From JAHJDO01 sp030671985 [NCBI: bacterium] (lineage in GTDB: Bacteria > JAHJDO01), in the NCBI GenBank assembly GCA_030671985.1, contig DAOVHI010000028.1:1-12925 (forward strand): 12,925 nt of DNA. The letters are read 5' to 3'. The notes under the pieces are model-generated. The model had not been told where the DNA came from. It was given only the letters and a program-made list of their open reading frames with translations, and made no database searches. The position numbers and the translations under genes are program-made. Each line of letters begins with the position of its first letter. Positions within the stretch are counted from its first letter, which is position 1. Of this stretch, positions 7,378 to 12,925 are shown piece after piece.

Positions 7378-7997
7378 TATTTTGCCCGCGCAATATCCTT
7401 GATCTTCATTAACCGAACAATGTTTGCAAGCTCAAGTTCACCGAGCTTCATCGTAATATAGGTTATTGTCTCTTCCAGATTTGGGATTAGTATATATTCC
7501 AGCGCATTGACTCTTCTTCTGGTTTTCTTTATCTCATCTGCTATCAAATGTATAAGTTTTTCTATTTCTGCCAATTTTAACATTTCAGGAAGAAGTGCGC
7601 CAAGCATGCTTAATGTAATATCGAGATCCGGAGAGGCGTCTTTTAATCCATAAGAAAAAGGATTTCCTTGTTTGCTTATTTCAATGTGCGGCGCTTTTAT
7701 ATTGAGAACCGTTAGTTTCGACGAAAGAAACTCCGGTATCTCTTGAGGATATTTTATTGCAGAGTATAACGATTCTTTGTTCGTTCGAGAACATACTCCC
7801 AAATACAAATTAAATATTTTTCCAAGTTCCTCGTCAACTTTTTTGCGGAGTGCTTTGTTTTCGTCCAAAAATATCATAAACCTGCGCATAAGCTCATCCT
7901 GTTTATCCTTAAGCAGTTTGTGCCCACGCTTTGCAAGCGCAAGTCTCCGCCTAAGATTTAACACCTCCATCCGCGTTGGGCTTACCTGAAGTCTCAT
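7377..7997 (-). CDS. ntpD: V-type ATP synthase/ATPase subunit D
   Basis: Subunit D forms the central rotor shaft of V-type (A/V) ATPases and turns inside the A3B3 head. The 206 residues match the family. The N-terminal VSPTRMEVLNLRRRLALAKR and GHKLLKDKQDELMRRF (about 30-45) start the first long helix, and RRVNALEYILIPNLEETITYI near 160-180 is the C-terminal signature helix. Both ends are predicted coiled coil, as expected for the shaft. The family normally lies in an operon with the A and B subunits; here it sits between aroC (4-bp gap) and ispD (1-bp overlap) with no other ATPase gene in the window. It could be the only genomic copy, moved away from the cluster, or a second copy. Confidence 0.93.
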   Translation of the reverse strand: MRLQVSPTRMEVLNLRRRLALAKRGHKLLKDKQDELMRRFMIFLDENKALRKKVDEELGKIFNLYLGVCSRTNKESLYSAIKYPQEIPEFLSSKLTVLNIKAPHIEISKQGNPFSYGLKDASPDLDITLSMLGALLPEMLKLAEIEKLIHLIADEIKKTRRRVNALEYILIPNLEETITYITMKLGELELANIVRLMKIKDIARAK

Positions 7998-8001
7998 AGT
8001 T

Positions 8002-9048
8002 TCAAATCTTTCTCATCGCTCTCATGTAGGAATTGTAATTTCGTTTCATCTCTTTAATGCTGTCTCCGCCAAATTTTTCGCACATAGCGTTCGCAATTTC
8101 AAATGCCACGACTGCTTCGCCTACAACGCTTGCGGCATAAACCGCGCAAACATCGGAACGTTCTACCTTTGCCTTAACAGGTTTCTTTGTAATTATATCT
8201 ATTGAGTTGAGAGCTTTTTTAAGGGTTGGAATGGGTTTCATTGCTCCGCGAATAACTATATCCTCTCCGTTTGAAATGCCTCCTTCAATTCCACCTGCAT
8301 TATTAGTCTTACGTTCAAAATTGCAGTCATAAGTTATTTCATCGTGTACCTTAGAACCGGGGCTTTTTGATACAGCAAATCCAAGACCTATTTCAACGCC
8401 CTTTATTCCCTGAATGCTCATCAAGCATCGAGCCAGTCTTCCATCCAGCTTTCTGTCCCAATGCACATGAGATCCTAGTCCTACAGGGACATTCTTTACT
8501 GTTACTTCAAATATGCCTCCCAGGCTATCGCCGTTTTTTTGCGCGTGGTCTATTTTTTCTCTCATTAGTTCTTTATTTTCATCTACTCCGCCAATTTCGC
8601 ACACACAACTTGTAACCTCTATGCCGAATTTACTCAGCAGGTTTTTAGCGACAGCGCCAACTGCGACTCTGGCTGCCGTTTCGCGGGCGCTTGACCGTTC
8701 GAGGATATTTCTTATATCTAATTGATTGTACTTCAGCATACCCGCAAGATCTGCATGTCCCGGTCTGGGATTTGTTATGGGAGATTCATTTTTCCAGTTC
8801 TGCCAATCCTTGTTTTTTATAGTCATTGTAATCGGGGAGCCAAGCGTCAATCCTCTGCGCAGCCCGGAGGTTATTTGAACGGTATCATGCTCAATTTGCA
8901 TTCTTTTACCTCTGCCATATCCTGATTGTCTTCTTGCAAGTTCTCTATTTATCGCTGTCTTATTTATTCTCAATCCGGCTGGCATACCTTCAAGGATACT
9001 TGTAAGACTTTGTCCATGTGATTCACCCGCTGTTAGATAACGCAACAT
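8002..9048 (-). CDS. aroC: chorismate synthase
   Basis: AroC removes phosphate from EPSP to make chorismate, the last shikimate-pathway step, and needs reduced FMN. The chosen start gives 348 residues. [12 protein letters not shown] at the N-terminus holds catalytic H11; [21 protein letters not shown] and [14 protein letters not shown] are family signatures, and the second active-site region is in the C-terminal half. A longer frame reaches back to 9129, but that would add 27 unrelated residues and overlap pyrE; the ATG at 9048 is right because a strong ribosome site sits 7 nt upstream. It starts 17 bp after pyrE. The need for reduced flavin is notable given the flavodoxin two genes upstream, although no link is shown. 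Confidence 0.97.
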   Translation of the reverse strand: MLRYLTAGESHGQSLTSILEGMPAGLRINKTAINRELARRQSGYGRGKRMQIEHDTVQITSGLRRGLTLGSPITMTIKNKDWQNWKNESPITNPRPGHADLAGMLKYNQLDIRNILERSSARETAARVAVGAVAKNLLSKFGIEVTSCVCEIGGVDENKELMREKIDHAQKNGDSLGGIFEVTVKNVPVGLGSHVHWDRKLDGRLARCLMSIQGIKGVEIGLGFAVSKSPGSKVHDEITYDCNFERKTNNAGGIEGGISNGEDIVIRGAMKPIPTLKKALNSIDIITKKPVKAKVERSDVCAVYAASVVGEAVVAFEIANAMCEKFGGDSIKEMKRNYNSYMRAMRKI

Positions 9049-9055
9049 ATATATA

Positions 9056-9060
9056 CCTCC
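9056..9060 (-). promoter_or_regulatory. ribosome binding site that sets the aroC start
   Basis: GGAGG on the minus strand lies 7 nt before the ATG at 9048, within the short pyrE-aroC gap. It supports the conserved [12 protein letters not shown] start over the longer frame from 9129. Confidence 0.8.
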
Positions 9061-9065
9061 TAAAC

Positions 9066-9644
9066 TTATGTTTTCTTCCTGCTTCCCGGCTTTACTAAGG
9101 GAATTCCACCTTTTTCGCATATTGAACAATTATCAGAGTTATAATTTTTAAAAACCAGTTTAGCCAAACTCTTAAATTCTACAGGAAAGCTGATAGCTTT
9201 CTCGCTTCTGTCAATTATTGAGCCAACGCCAACAATACGGCATTTAAAATCTTTCAAAGCCGCAATAACTTCCCCGGTTGAACGGCCTGTAGTAACGATA
9301 TCTTCAATAATGAGTACCTGTTCTTCTTTTTTAATTTCAAAACCTCTACGAAGAATCATTTTACCGTCTTTTCTTTCGCAAAATACAGCTCTAATGCCTA
9401 GCGCTCTGGCAACTTCCTGTGCAATTATAATTCCTCCGATTGCAGGAGACACAACTACATCGCATTGTGTGTGTTGAAAAAGTTCTGCAATCGCTTTCCC
9501 AAGTTTAGTTCCATGCTCCGGATACTGAAGAACCTTAGCGCATTGAATATATTGGCTGCTGTGAAGACCTGAAGAGAGCAAAAAATGTCCTTCAAGAAGA
9601 GCCTCGCATTTTCTAAAGAGATCCAGAACTTCCGTTTGTTTCAT
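9066..9644 (-). CDS. pyrE: orotate phosphoribosyltransferase
   Basis: PyrE attaches orotate to PRPP, making OMP for PyrF, in pyrimidine synthesis. Its 192 residues are normal. [17 protein letters not shown] (19-35) begins the substrate region, CERKDGK near 89-95 is the flexible catalytic loop, and [13 protein letters not shown] (110-122) is the PRPP-binding motif. The C-terminal [18 protein letters not shown] extension is a form found in several deep bacterial lineages. It starts 2 nt after the stop of the PilZ-flavodoxin gene, with an AAGGA upstream inside that gene. pyrF lies just beyond, so the last two steps of UMP synthesis flank the PilZ-flavodoxin gene. Confidence 0.96.
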   Translation of the reverse strand: MKQTEVLDLFRKCEALLEGHFLLSSGLHSSQYIQCAKVLQYPEHGTKLGKAIAELFQHTQCDVVVSPAIGGIIIAQEVARALGIRAVFCERKDGKMILRRGFEIKKEEQVLIIEDIVTTGRSTGEVIAALKDFKCRIVGVGSIIDRSEKAISFPVEFKSLAKLVFKNYNSDNCSICEKGGIPLVKPGSRKKT

Positions 9645-9646
9645 TA

Positions 9647-10495
9647 TTATAATATTCCTTCCATAAACTCGTTTACTCTATCATTAACATCCTGCGTATT
9701 TTTTAAGTCTCTTTGCGCAATTAATAAAGAATGCAGGGATTTTATTTTCTTATGTTCTAACATTTTGTTAACAATTCTCACGGCTCTACCCTTTCCCGTA
9801 CCGCTTCCGTATGTATAAAACGCTGCAACCTTTTTCCCATCAAGCCCGTAACATTTATCCAGATAGGTATTTAATGCCGGCGCCGGACTGAATGCCCAAA
9901 CAGGGGAGCCAAACCATATCATGTCATACATGCTCAGGTCACAATTAACATCACCGATATTCACTCTTTTTCTTTGCAGAGCGGTCATGCCCTGTCCTGC
10001 GAATGTACTGGCTCCGTCAACAGGTTCTAATCTCACTAAATCAACTTCAAAATTTTTATGTTTCAATTCTTGTGATATTATTTGAGCTAGCTGCTGTGTA
10101 TTTCCTGTTAATGAAAAATAGACTATGCATGCCTGCATTTTCTTCTCCAATTTCATTTTTAAGAATTTATTTAATCTTCTCTTAAAACGCGGATAAACTT
10201 TTTTAAATTCTACTCCTGTTAGATATCTGTTTTTCCCGATTTTTTCAACTCGTCTAACCTCTGATAGCGCATAAAAAGAGCGGGTTTCTTCTTTTGCTCC
10301 AAAGTCTTGCGGAAATTCCAGTTCAAGCTCTAATTCAGCCTCTACAGGATAGAGAATATCTGTTTTGAAACATAGTCCGATTTTACTAATATCTACAACA
10401 TTGCTGTCACAAAGATCCATTCTATATTCATGCTTAGCGCAGATCTTTAAATTTACGTTAATTCTTACGTGTTTTCGTTTCGGTGCTTCGTTCAT
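9647..10495 (-). CDS. PilZ-domain / flavodoxin fusion protein, with possible internal flavodoxin start
   Basis: A 282-residue protein of two parts in one uninterrupted frame. Residues 1-115 resemble a PilZ domain, the family that binds cyclic di-GMP: the RxxxR motif is RKHVR (7-11), and the D-x-S-x-x-G motif is DISKIG (35-40). A strand-rich region and GVEF (94-97) follow. Residues 120-282 form a complete flavodoxin: MQACIVYFSLTGNT holds the FMN phosphate loop SLTGNT (128-133), GSPVWAFSPAP near 197-207 and YTYGSGTGKG near 228-236 are cofactor-side loops. The two parts meet at a basic helix (about 99-119). An internal ATG at 10138, with GGAG six bases upstream, would produce a separate 163-residue flavodoxin. 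Its start overlaps pyrF by 38 bp; the RKHVR motif requires that start. Function of the fusion is unknown. Confidence 0.85.
   Translation of the reverse strand: MNEAPKRKHVRINVNLKICAKHEYRMDLCDSNVVDISKIGLCFKTDILYPVEAELELELEFPQDFGAKEETRSFYALSEVRRVEKIGKNRYLTGVEFKKVYPRFKRRLNKFLKMKLEKKMQACIVYFSLTGNTQQLAQIISQELKHKNFEVDLVRLEPVDGASTFAGQGMTALQRKRVNIGDVNCDLSMYDMIWFGSPVWAFSPAPALNTYLDKCYGLDGKKVAAFYTYGSGTGKGRAVRIVNKMLEHKKIKSLHSLLIAQRDLKNTQDVNDRVNEFMEGIL
10145..10148 (-). promoter_or_regulatory. internal ribosome binding site before the flavodoxin domain
   Basis: GGAG followed by AAGAAA and then ATG (10138) lies inside the PilZ-flavodoxin frame, exactly where a free-standing flavodoxin would start (MQACIVYFSLTGNT). 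Spacing is 6 nt. This is better than the site at the full-length start at 10495, where no clear Shine-Dalgarno is seen. It may allow a second product. Confidence 0.5.
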
Positions 10496-11201
10496 TAAGT
10501 TCTTTTATCACCTTTTCCATTGCGTGCTCGTGGTTGGAAGCTTTAGTAATAGATCTTCCAACTACTATTAAATCAGCGCCTTCATTAATAGCCTGCGCGG
10601 GAGAAGCTGTTCGTTTTTGATCGTCTTTATCCGAATCTTGAAATCTTATGCCCGGTGTAACGATCAAAAAGTCCTCTCCGCATATTTGCCTAATATATTT
10701 TATTTCTTCCGAAGATGCAACAACGCCATTCAATCCTGCTATTTTTGCCATTTTTGCAAGATGCGAAACATGTTCTTTTGTGGAAATTTCTATCTGTAGA
10801 TCATTTTTTAGAATTTCCTCATCTATGCTGGTGAGAACGGTAACGCCTAAAAGAATGGTTTGAGAATGCGCCGCTTCATACGCAGAACGCATCATCTCTA
10901 TTCCGCCGGATGCATGCATTGTAAGCATAAAAACGCCCATTTTAACGGCATTGCCAACTGCCAGTGCAACCGTGTTGGGAATATCATGAAACTTTAAGTC
11001 TAAAAATACCTTACAGCCTTTGTTATGAATAAAATCTATAATATCAGGTCCCTGGCTTGTAAATAGCTGACTTCCTACTTTAAAAACGGATACGTAATCC
11101 TTAAGTTCTTCCACAAGCATTTCAGCCTGTTTCGGATTATCTACATCCAGTGCTATAATCACAGGGGATTTTAAGGAATTTAATTCTTTTTTAGCTGTCA
11201 T
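10458..11201 (-). CDS. pyrF: orotidine 5'-phosphate decarboxylase
   Basis: PyrF decarboxylates OMP to UMP, the last step of pyrimidine synthesis. The 247 residues are of the normal bacterial size. IALDVDN (16-22) begins the barrel, FKVGSQLF holds K41, and LDLKFHDIPNT (67-77) carries the catalytic set D68, K70, D73. PGIRFQ near 190 and VVGRSI near 220 bind phosphate. The C-terminal tail (NERSTETKTRKN) is encoded in the 38-bp overlap with the PilZ-flavodoxin gene. No good Shine-Dalgarno precedes the ATG; a plausible promoter just upstream would give a leader of only about 8 nt. Confidence 0.96.
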   Translation of the reverse strand: MTAKKELNSLKSPVIIALDVDNPKQAEMLVEELKDYVSVFKVGSQLFTSQGPDIIDFIHNKGCKVFLDLKFHDIPNTVALAVGNAVKMGVFMLTMHASGGIEMMRSAYEAAHSQTILLGVTVLTSIDEEILKNDLQIEISTKEHVSHLAKMAKIAGLNGVVASSEEIKYIRQICGEDFLIVTPGIRFQDSDKDDQKRTASPAQAINEGADLIVVGRSITKASNHEHAMEKVIKELNERSTETKTRKN

Positions 11202-11215
11202 ATTCTTAAAAGTTT

Positions 11216-11245
11216 ATCATAACAATTTTTACTGTGCAACTTCAA
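11216..11245 (-). promoter_or_regulatory. possible internal promoter for pyrF
   Basis: TTGAAG (11245-11240), an 18-bp spacer and TATGAT (11221-11216) on the minus strand match consensus at 4/6 and 5/6. The transcript would begin near 11209, about 8 nt before the pyrF ATG, so pyrF would be translated almost without a leader. The match could be chance in AT-rich DNA. Confidence 0.3.
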
Positions 11246-11783
11246 ATCTCTGAAGCATATATTTTTCCAGTTTCAGCACGCCTAATCCGCAAAGTATTCC
11301 AACAACTGCGCCGGCAAAAACATCAAATGGATAATGCACTCCGACATAAACTCTGGATATGCCTACAACAAGCGCAATAAAGAAAAAGCAAAATCTAAGG
11401 TTTCTGTATTTGTTTGACAATATGGTTGCTATTCCAAATATATTAGCGGCATGAGATGAGGGAAGTGAATAGCTGGTTGAAGTTGGTACAAGGGTACGTA
11501 CGTTGGGAAGCGCATTGCAGGGACGTATTCTTGCAAAAAGAAATTTTAAAGGATAGCTATTGAAAAGGTCTATAAGTATAAGCGATACAAGGAGTACTAT
11601 TCCTGTTATTCTCCCCTTTTTCCCGCCAAATATCATCAAGCATAGCCATGCAGCCAAAAGAGGAATTTTCCAGTATTTTACTTCTGTTACAATTGGCATG
11701 ATCATGTCAAAGAACTTGTTTTGCCAACCATGATTTATAGCGTAAAATAAAACAGTATCTATATTTGCGAAAAAGCTGCACAC
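11229..11783 (-). CDS. PAP2-family membrane phosphatase
   Basis: An integral membrane phosphatase of the PAP2 superfamily; related proteins remove phosphate from lipids such as undecaprenyl pyrophosphate or phosphatidic acid. The three active-site motifs are intact: KFLFARIRP (80-88), SLPSSH (106-111) and SRVYVGVHYPFD (143-154), with H111, H150 and D154 expected to act in catalysis. The 184 residues hold several hydrophobic segments (about 41-53, 60-73, 131-143, 156-169), giving an inner-membrane protein. Translation begins at GTG (11783) with only a weak ribosome site. It lies 11 bp after the aldo/keto reductase. Exact substrate cannot be told from sequence; a cell-envelope lipid phosphatase is the best guess. 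Confidence 0.88.
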   Translation of the reverse strand: MCSFFANIDTVLFYAINHGWQNKFFDMIMPIVTEVKYWKIPLLAAWLCLMIFGGKKGRITGIVLLVSLILIDLFNSYPLKFLFARIRPCNALPNVRTLVPTSTSYSLPSSHAANIFGIATILSNKYRNLRFCFFFIALVVGISRVYVGVHYPFDVFAGAVVGILCGLGVLKLEKYMLQRFEVAQ

Positions 11784-11794
11784 TTATATATTTC

Positions 11795-12763
11795 TCACTT
11801 TAAAAGGGAAAGATTTCGTCGTAAATTTTTATACTCTCCGCCTGATTCTTCTTTTACTGAGGTATCAAACATGTCTGTTACTTCTTTATACTCTGGATCC
11901 GACAGGTTAAAATCAAATGCTTTTATGCCTTCTTTTAGCTGATTTAGGGAGCTGACTCCAACAATCGGACAGGTTATACCGCGAGATTTACGAACCCATG
12001 ATATAGCTAGTTGAGCAGGTGTTAGTTCGCGATCTTTTGCAAATTGGAAAAAATTCAATATTCCAACCTTATATCTTTCAAGCCATGTTGAAATCCGCCA
12101 GTCATTATATCCGCGTGAATCATCGGGTATAGGTTGTTCGGGCTTGTATTTTCCGGTTAGTAATCCAAGCGCCAGAGGCCTGTAACTAGTTATTGCTATA
12201 TTTTCCGCTGCTGCCTGCGGAAGTACTTCAACCTCAATTCCTCTCTCAATCAGGTTATAACAAACCTGATGATTGATGAATGTTTTCCATCCTCTCAATT
12301 TAGCAATGCAATTGGAATGCGTAAACAGCCATGCTGGATAATTAGAACAGCCTATAAAACGTGTTTTCCCGCTTTCAGTAACCTTGTTAAGAGCCTCCAT
12401 AATTTCTTCAGGATTCATCCCTTCTTTTGGCCAGTGGATCAAATACAGGTCAATATAATCTGTTTGAAGTCTCTTGAGGCTCTCATCTATGCTTTCAAGA
12501 ATGCTTTTACTATCTATTCCTTTGTGAACTTTTGTGGTTATAAAGAGATTTTTTCTCTTGTTTCCAATTATGCGTCCAAGTATTTTCTCTGTTTTTCCCT
12601 CGCCATACATCGCAGCAGTATCAATAAAATTAACTCCGCTATCCAGAGCAAATGATAGTATCCTGTCTGATTCTTTTTCATCACATCTTCTACCAAACAT
12701 CATCGTCCCAAGACACATCTCGGAAACTTGTTCCTCTGAACTTCCAAGCTTAACCTGTTTCAT
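11795..12763 (-). CDS. aldo/keto reductase
   Basis: A cytoplasmic NAD(P)H-dependent reductase of the TIM-barrel aldo/keto reductase superfamily. The catalytic tetrad is complete: D48, Y53 (in DTAAMYGEG), K78 (TTKVHKG) and H110 (YLIHWP). GCSNYPAWL near 148 and GVSSLNQLKEGI near 283-294 are the usual substrate-side and nucleotide-side motifs. At 322 residues it is of normal length and most resembles the general-stress or sugar-reductase-like branch. Substrate unknown. The ATG has AGGGG nine bases upstream. It is the first gene of the minus-strand operon, with a promoter 40-70 bp upstream, and diverges from a predicted heat-shock promoter. Confidence 0.93.
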   Translation of the reverse strand: MKQVKLGSSEEQVSEMCLGTMMFGRRCDEKESDRILSFALDSGVNFIDTAAMYGEGKTEKILGRIIGNKRKNLFITTKVHKGIDSKSILESIDESLKRLQTDYIDLYLIHWPKEGMNPEEIMEALNKVTESGKTRFIGCSNYPAWLFTHSNCIAKLRGWKTFINHQVCYNLIERGIEVEVLPQAAAENIAITSYRPLALGLLTGKYKPEQPIPDDSRGYNDWRISTWLERYKVGILNFFQFAKDRELTPAQLAISWVRKSRGITCPIVGVSSLNQLKEGIKAFDFNLSDPEYKEVTDMFDTSVKEESGGEYKNLRRNLSLLK

Positions 12764-12803
12764 ACATACGGTCCCCTATTACCCACCACGCTTTAGTTTA
12801 TGC

Positions 12804-12832
12804 AGTTTAACTTCTAGTGTATGTTTTGTCAA
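12804..12832 (-). promoter_or_regulatory. sigma-70/A promoter for the minus-strand operon
   Basis: TTGACA (12832-12827, exact), a 17-bp spacer and TAAACT (12809-12804, 4/6) lie on the minus strand. The transcript would begin near 12797, leaving a leader of about 34 nt before the aldo/keto reductase. It is the best candidate to drive the whole run of genes down to polX. Confidence 0.6.
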
Positions 12833-12840
12833 ACTAACGG

Positions 12841-12862
12841 AAATTAGAAGTGTCTCTAATTT
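12841..12862. repeat. 8-bp inverted repeat followed by a T-run in the divergent promoter region
   Basis: AAATTAGA-AGTGTC-TCTAATTT is a perfect 8-bp inverted repeat around six bases. On the plus strand it is followed by more T bases and so looks like a weak, AT-rich terminator, but no plus-strand gene lies to its left. It sits between two divergent promoters, so an operator role is equally possible. Confidence 0.4.
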
Positions 12863-12870
12863 TTTTCAGC

Positions 12871-12899
12871 TTGACAAAAGTCAATCCAATTGTTATTTT
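12871..12899 (+). promoter_or_regulatory. rightward sigma-70/A promoter, probably of a heat-shock operon
   Basis: TTGACA (12871-12876, exact), a 17-bp spacer and TATTTT (12894-12899, 4/6) point to the right, out of the window. The -35 box is also half of the short inverted repeat TTGAC-AAAA-GTCAA (12871-12884). A CIRCE half-site begins 10 bases after the -10 box, around the expected transcription start, which is where HrcA normally binds. Confidence 0.6.
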
Positions 12900-12909
12900 A
12901 TGCTCAAAT

Positions 12910-12925
12910 TTAGCACTCTCGGACT
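12910..12925 (+). promoter_or_regulatory. CIRCE (HrcA-binding) operator, left half, cut by the window edge
   Basis: TTAGCACTC (12910-12918) matches the left arm of CIRCE at 9 of 9 positions. CIRCE has a 9-bp spacer and then GAGTGCTAA; seven spacer bases are present and the right arm would fall just outside the window. The position, right after a TTGACA-type promoter, is as expected for HrcA-controlled genes such as hrcA-grpE-dnaK or groES-groEL. No coding sequence of that operon is visible. Confidence 0.65.

Noticed and set aside
9049-9129. A longer aroC beginning at 9129
   Set aside because: The extra 27 residues overlap pyrE and match nothing in the family; the ATG at 9048 has a strong ribosome site and the conserved N-terminus.

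Overview
The window is a gene-dense stretch of a bacterial chromosome of low to moderate GC (about 35-40% in most genes, about 50% in one). Evidence for a bacterium is a tRNA gene with encoded CCA, sigma-70/sigma-A type promoters, Shine-Dalgarno sites and the MEP isoprenoid pathway. It also carries a V-type ATPase subunit D gene and, at the right edge, an exact half-site of the CIRCE heat-shock operator. V-type ATPase plus HrcA/CIRCE is known from spirochaetes, chlamydiae, Firmicutes and several uncultured phyla, so the lineage cannot be fixed from the sequence alone. No phage, IS element, CRISPR array or rRNA is visible.

Layout. Left part (1-1565, minus strand): a consensus promoter, an elongator tRNA-Met, and a bifunctional homocysteine S-methyltransferase / methylenetetrahydrofolate reductase gene that runs off the left edge. 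A second, back-to-back promoter drives purD-purE on the plus strand (1568-3410). purE then converges, with a 4-bp overlap, on an alpha/beta hydrolase gene (3407-4453, minus). That gene is richer in GC than its neighbours and is bracketed by imperfect direct repeats, so it looks like an insertion.

From 4506 to 12763 all genes lie on the minus strand. In transcription order they are: aldo/keto reductase, PAP2 phosphatase, pyrF, a PilZ-flavodoxin protein, pyrE, aroC, V-ATPase subunit D, ispD, ispF and polX. Gaps are at most 27 bp and several genes overlap, so this looks like one operon of about 8.3 kb. It mixes pyrimidine synthesis, aromatic synthesis, isoprenoid precursor synthesis, DNA repair and a single V-ATPase stalk subunit. 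The right-hand 160 bp is a divergent promoter region: one promoter faces left into the operon, and another faces right and is followed by the CIRCE half-site, which predicts a heat-shock operon just outside the window.

The most unusual items are the in-frame PilZ-flavodoxin protein with a well-placed internal ribosome site between pyrF and pyrE, the repeat-bracketed hydrolase segment, the lone V-ATPase D gene, and the truncated CIRCE site. No wholly new multi-gene system is evident.
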